From Alphaproteobacteria bacterium (GTDB taxonomy: Bacteria > Pseudomonadota > Alphaproteobacteria > Rickettsiales > VGDC01): 6,527 bases of DNA. The position numbers and the translations under genes were made by a program. Under the pieces are notes generated by a model. That model was not told the origin of the DNA and did no database searches. It saw only the letters and a program-made list of their open reading frames with translations. Below, one piece after another: positions 6,413-6,527 of the stretch. The stretch's first letter is position 1. The number at the start of each line of letters is the position of its first letter. The DNA lies in the NCBI GenBank assembly GCA_016869895.1, contig VGDC01000118.1, positions 1-6,527 of the forward strand. The letters are read 5' to 3'.

Positions 6413-6527
6413 ATGACCACCGATAACATCATTGCCATTTCCGCGTTGAACAAGACCTATGCCACGGGTTTCTCCGCGTTGAAAGACATCCACCTGAATA
6501 TCCGCCGTGGCGAGATTTTCGCATTGC
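6413..6527 (+). CDS. ABC transporter ATP-binding protein, N-terminal fragment cut by window end
   Basis: The first 38 codons of an ATPase that would power an ABC exporter at the inner membrane. The start ATG 6413 has GAGG (6402-6405) seven bases upstream. The visible protein has the standard opening of an ABC nucleotide-binding domain. A first beta strand (IIAISALNKTY) contains the A-loop-position Tyr16, then an ALKDIHLNIRRGEIFAL segment leads directly to where the Walker A loop should begin. That loop, the Q-loop, signature motif and Walker B all lie beyond the window. The wording resembles ATPases of ABC-2 type multidrug or polysaccharide exporters (YadG-like), but the substrate cannot be told from this fragment. 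The 83-base separation from prpB suggests an independent unit rather than a propionate function. Confidence 0.82.
   Translation, partial: MTTDNIIAISALNKTYATGFSALKDIHLNIRRGEIFAL

Overview
The window is a densely coding, moderately GC-rich bacterial chromosome segment. All six genes are on the plus strand. Codon choice, the ribonucleotide reductase sequences and the gene density suggest an alphaproteobacterium; this is a judgement from remembered homologues, not a search. There is no mobile element, CRISPR array, tRNA or rRNA, and the content is core metabolism.

Region 1 (1-2555) is the 3' part of nrdE followed by complete nrdF. These are the large and small subunits of a class Ib, oxygen-dependent ribonucleotide reductase. 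nrdE is cut by the window start, with roughly the first quarter missing. nrdF starts inside the last codons of nrdE, so the two are translationally linked. Any nrdH or nrdI would lie upstream, outside the window.

Region 2 (2556-2724) is a 169-base gap. It holds a strong GC-rich hairpin with a short T run, which is a likely terminator for the nrd operon. It also holds a weak -10-like element, a second imperfect hairpin in the presumed leader, and the ribosome binding site of the next gene.

Region 3 (2725-6329) is a compact three-gene operon, prpD-prpC-prpB. It encodes the methylcitrate cycle enzymes 2-methylcitrate dehydratase, 2-methylcitrate synthase and 2-methylisocitrate lyase. The genes are 13 and 1 bases apart. 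Together they turn propionyl-CoA and oxaloacetate into pyruvate and succinate. One rehydration step is left, which an aconitase or PrpD itself would have to supply. No propionyl-CoA synthetase or regulator gene is visible. PrpD is the roughly 505-residue form that, from memory, resembles actinobacterial PrpD more than the E. coli enzyme.

Region 4 (6330-6527) is an 83-base gap without a convincing terminator. It is followed by the first 38 codons of an ABC transporter ATPase, cut by the window end before its Walker A motif.

I found no convincing new system. The most useful points are the PrpD type and gene order, the prpD leader hairpin, and the coding overlap at the nrdE/nrdF junction.
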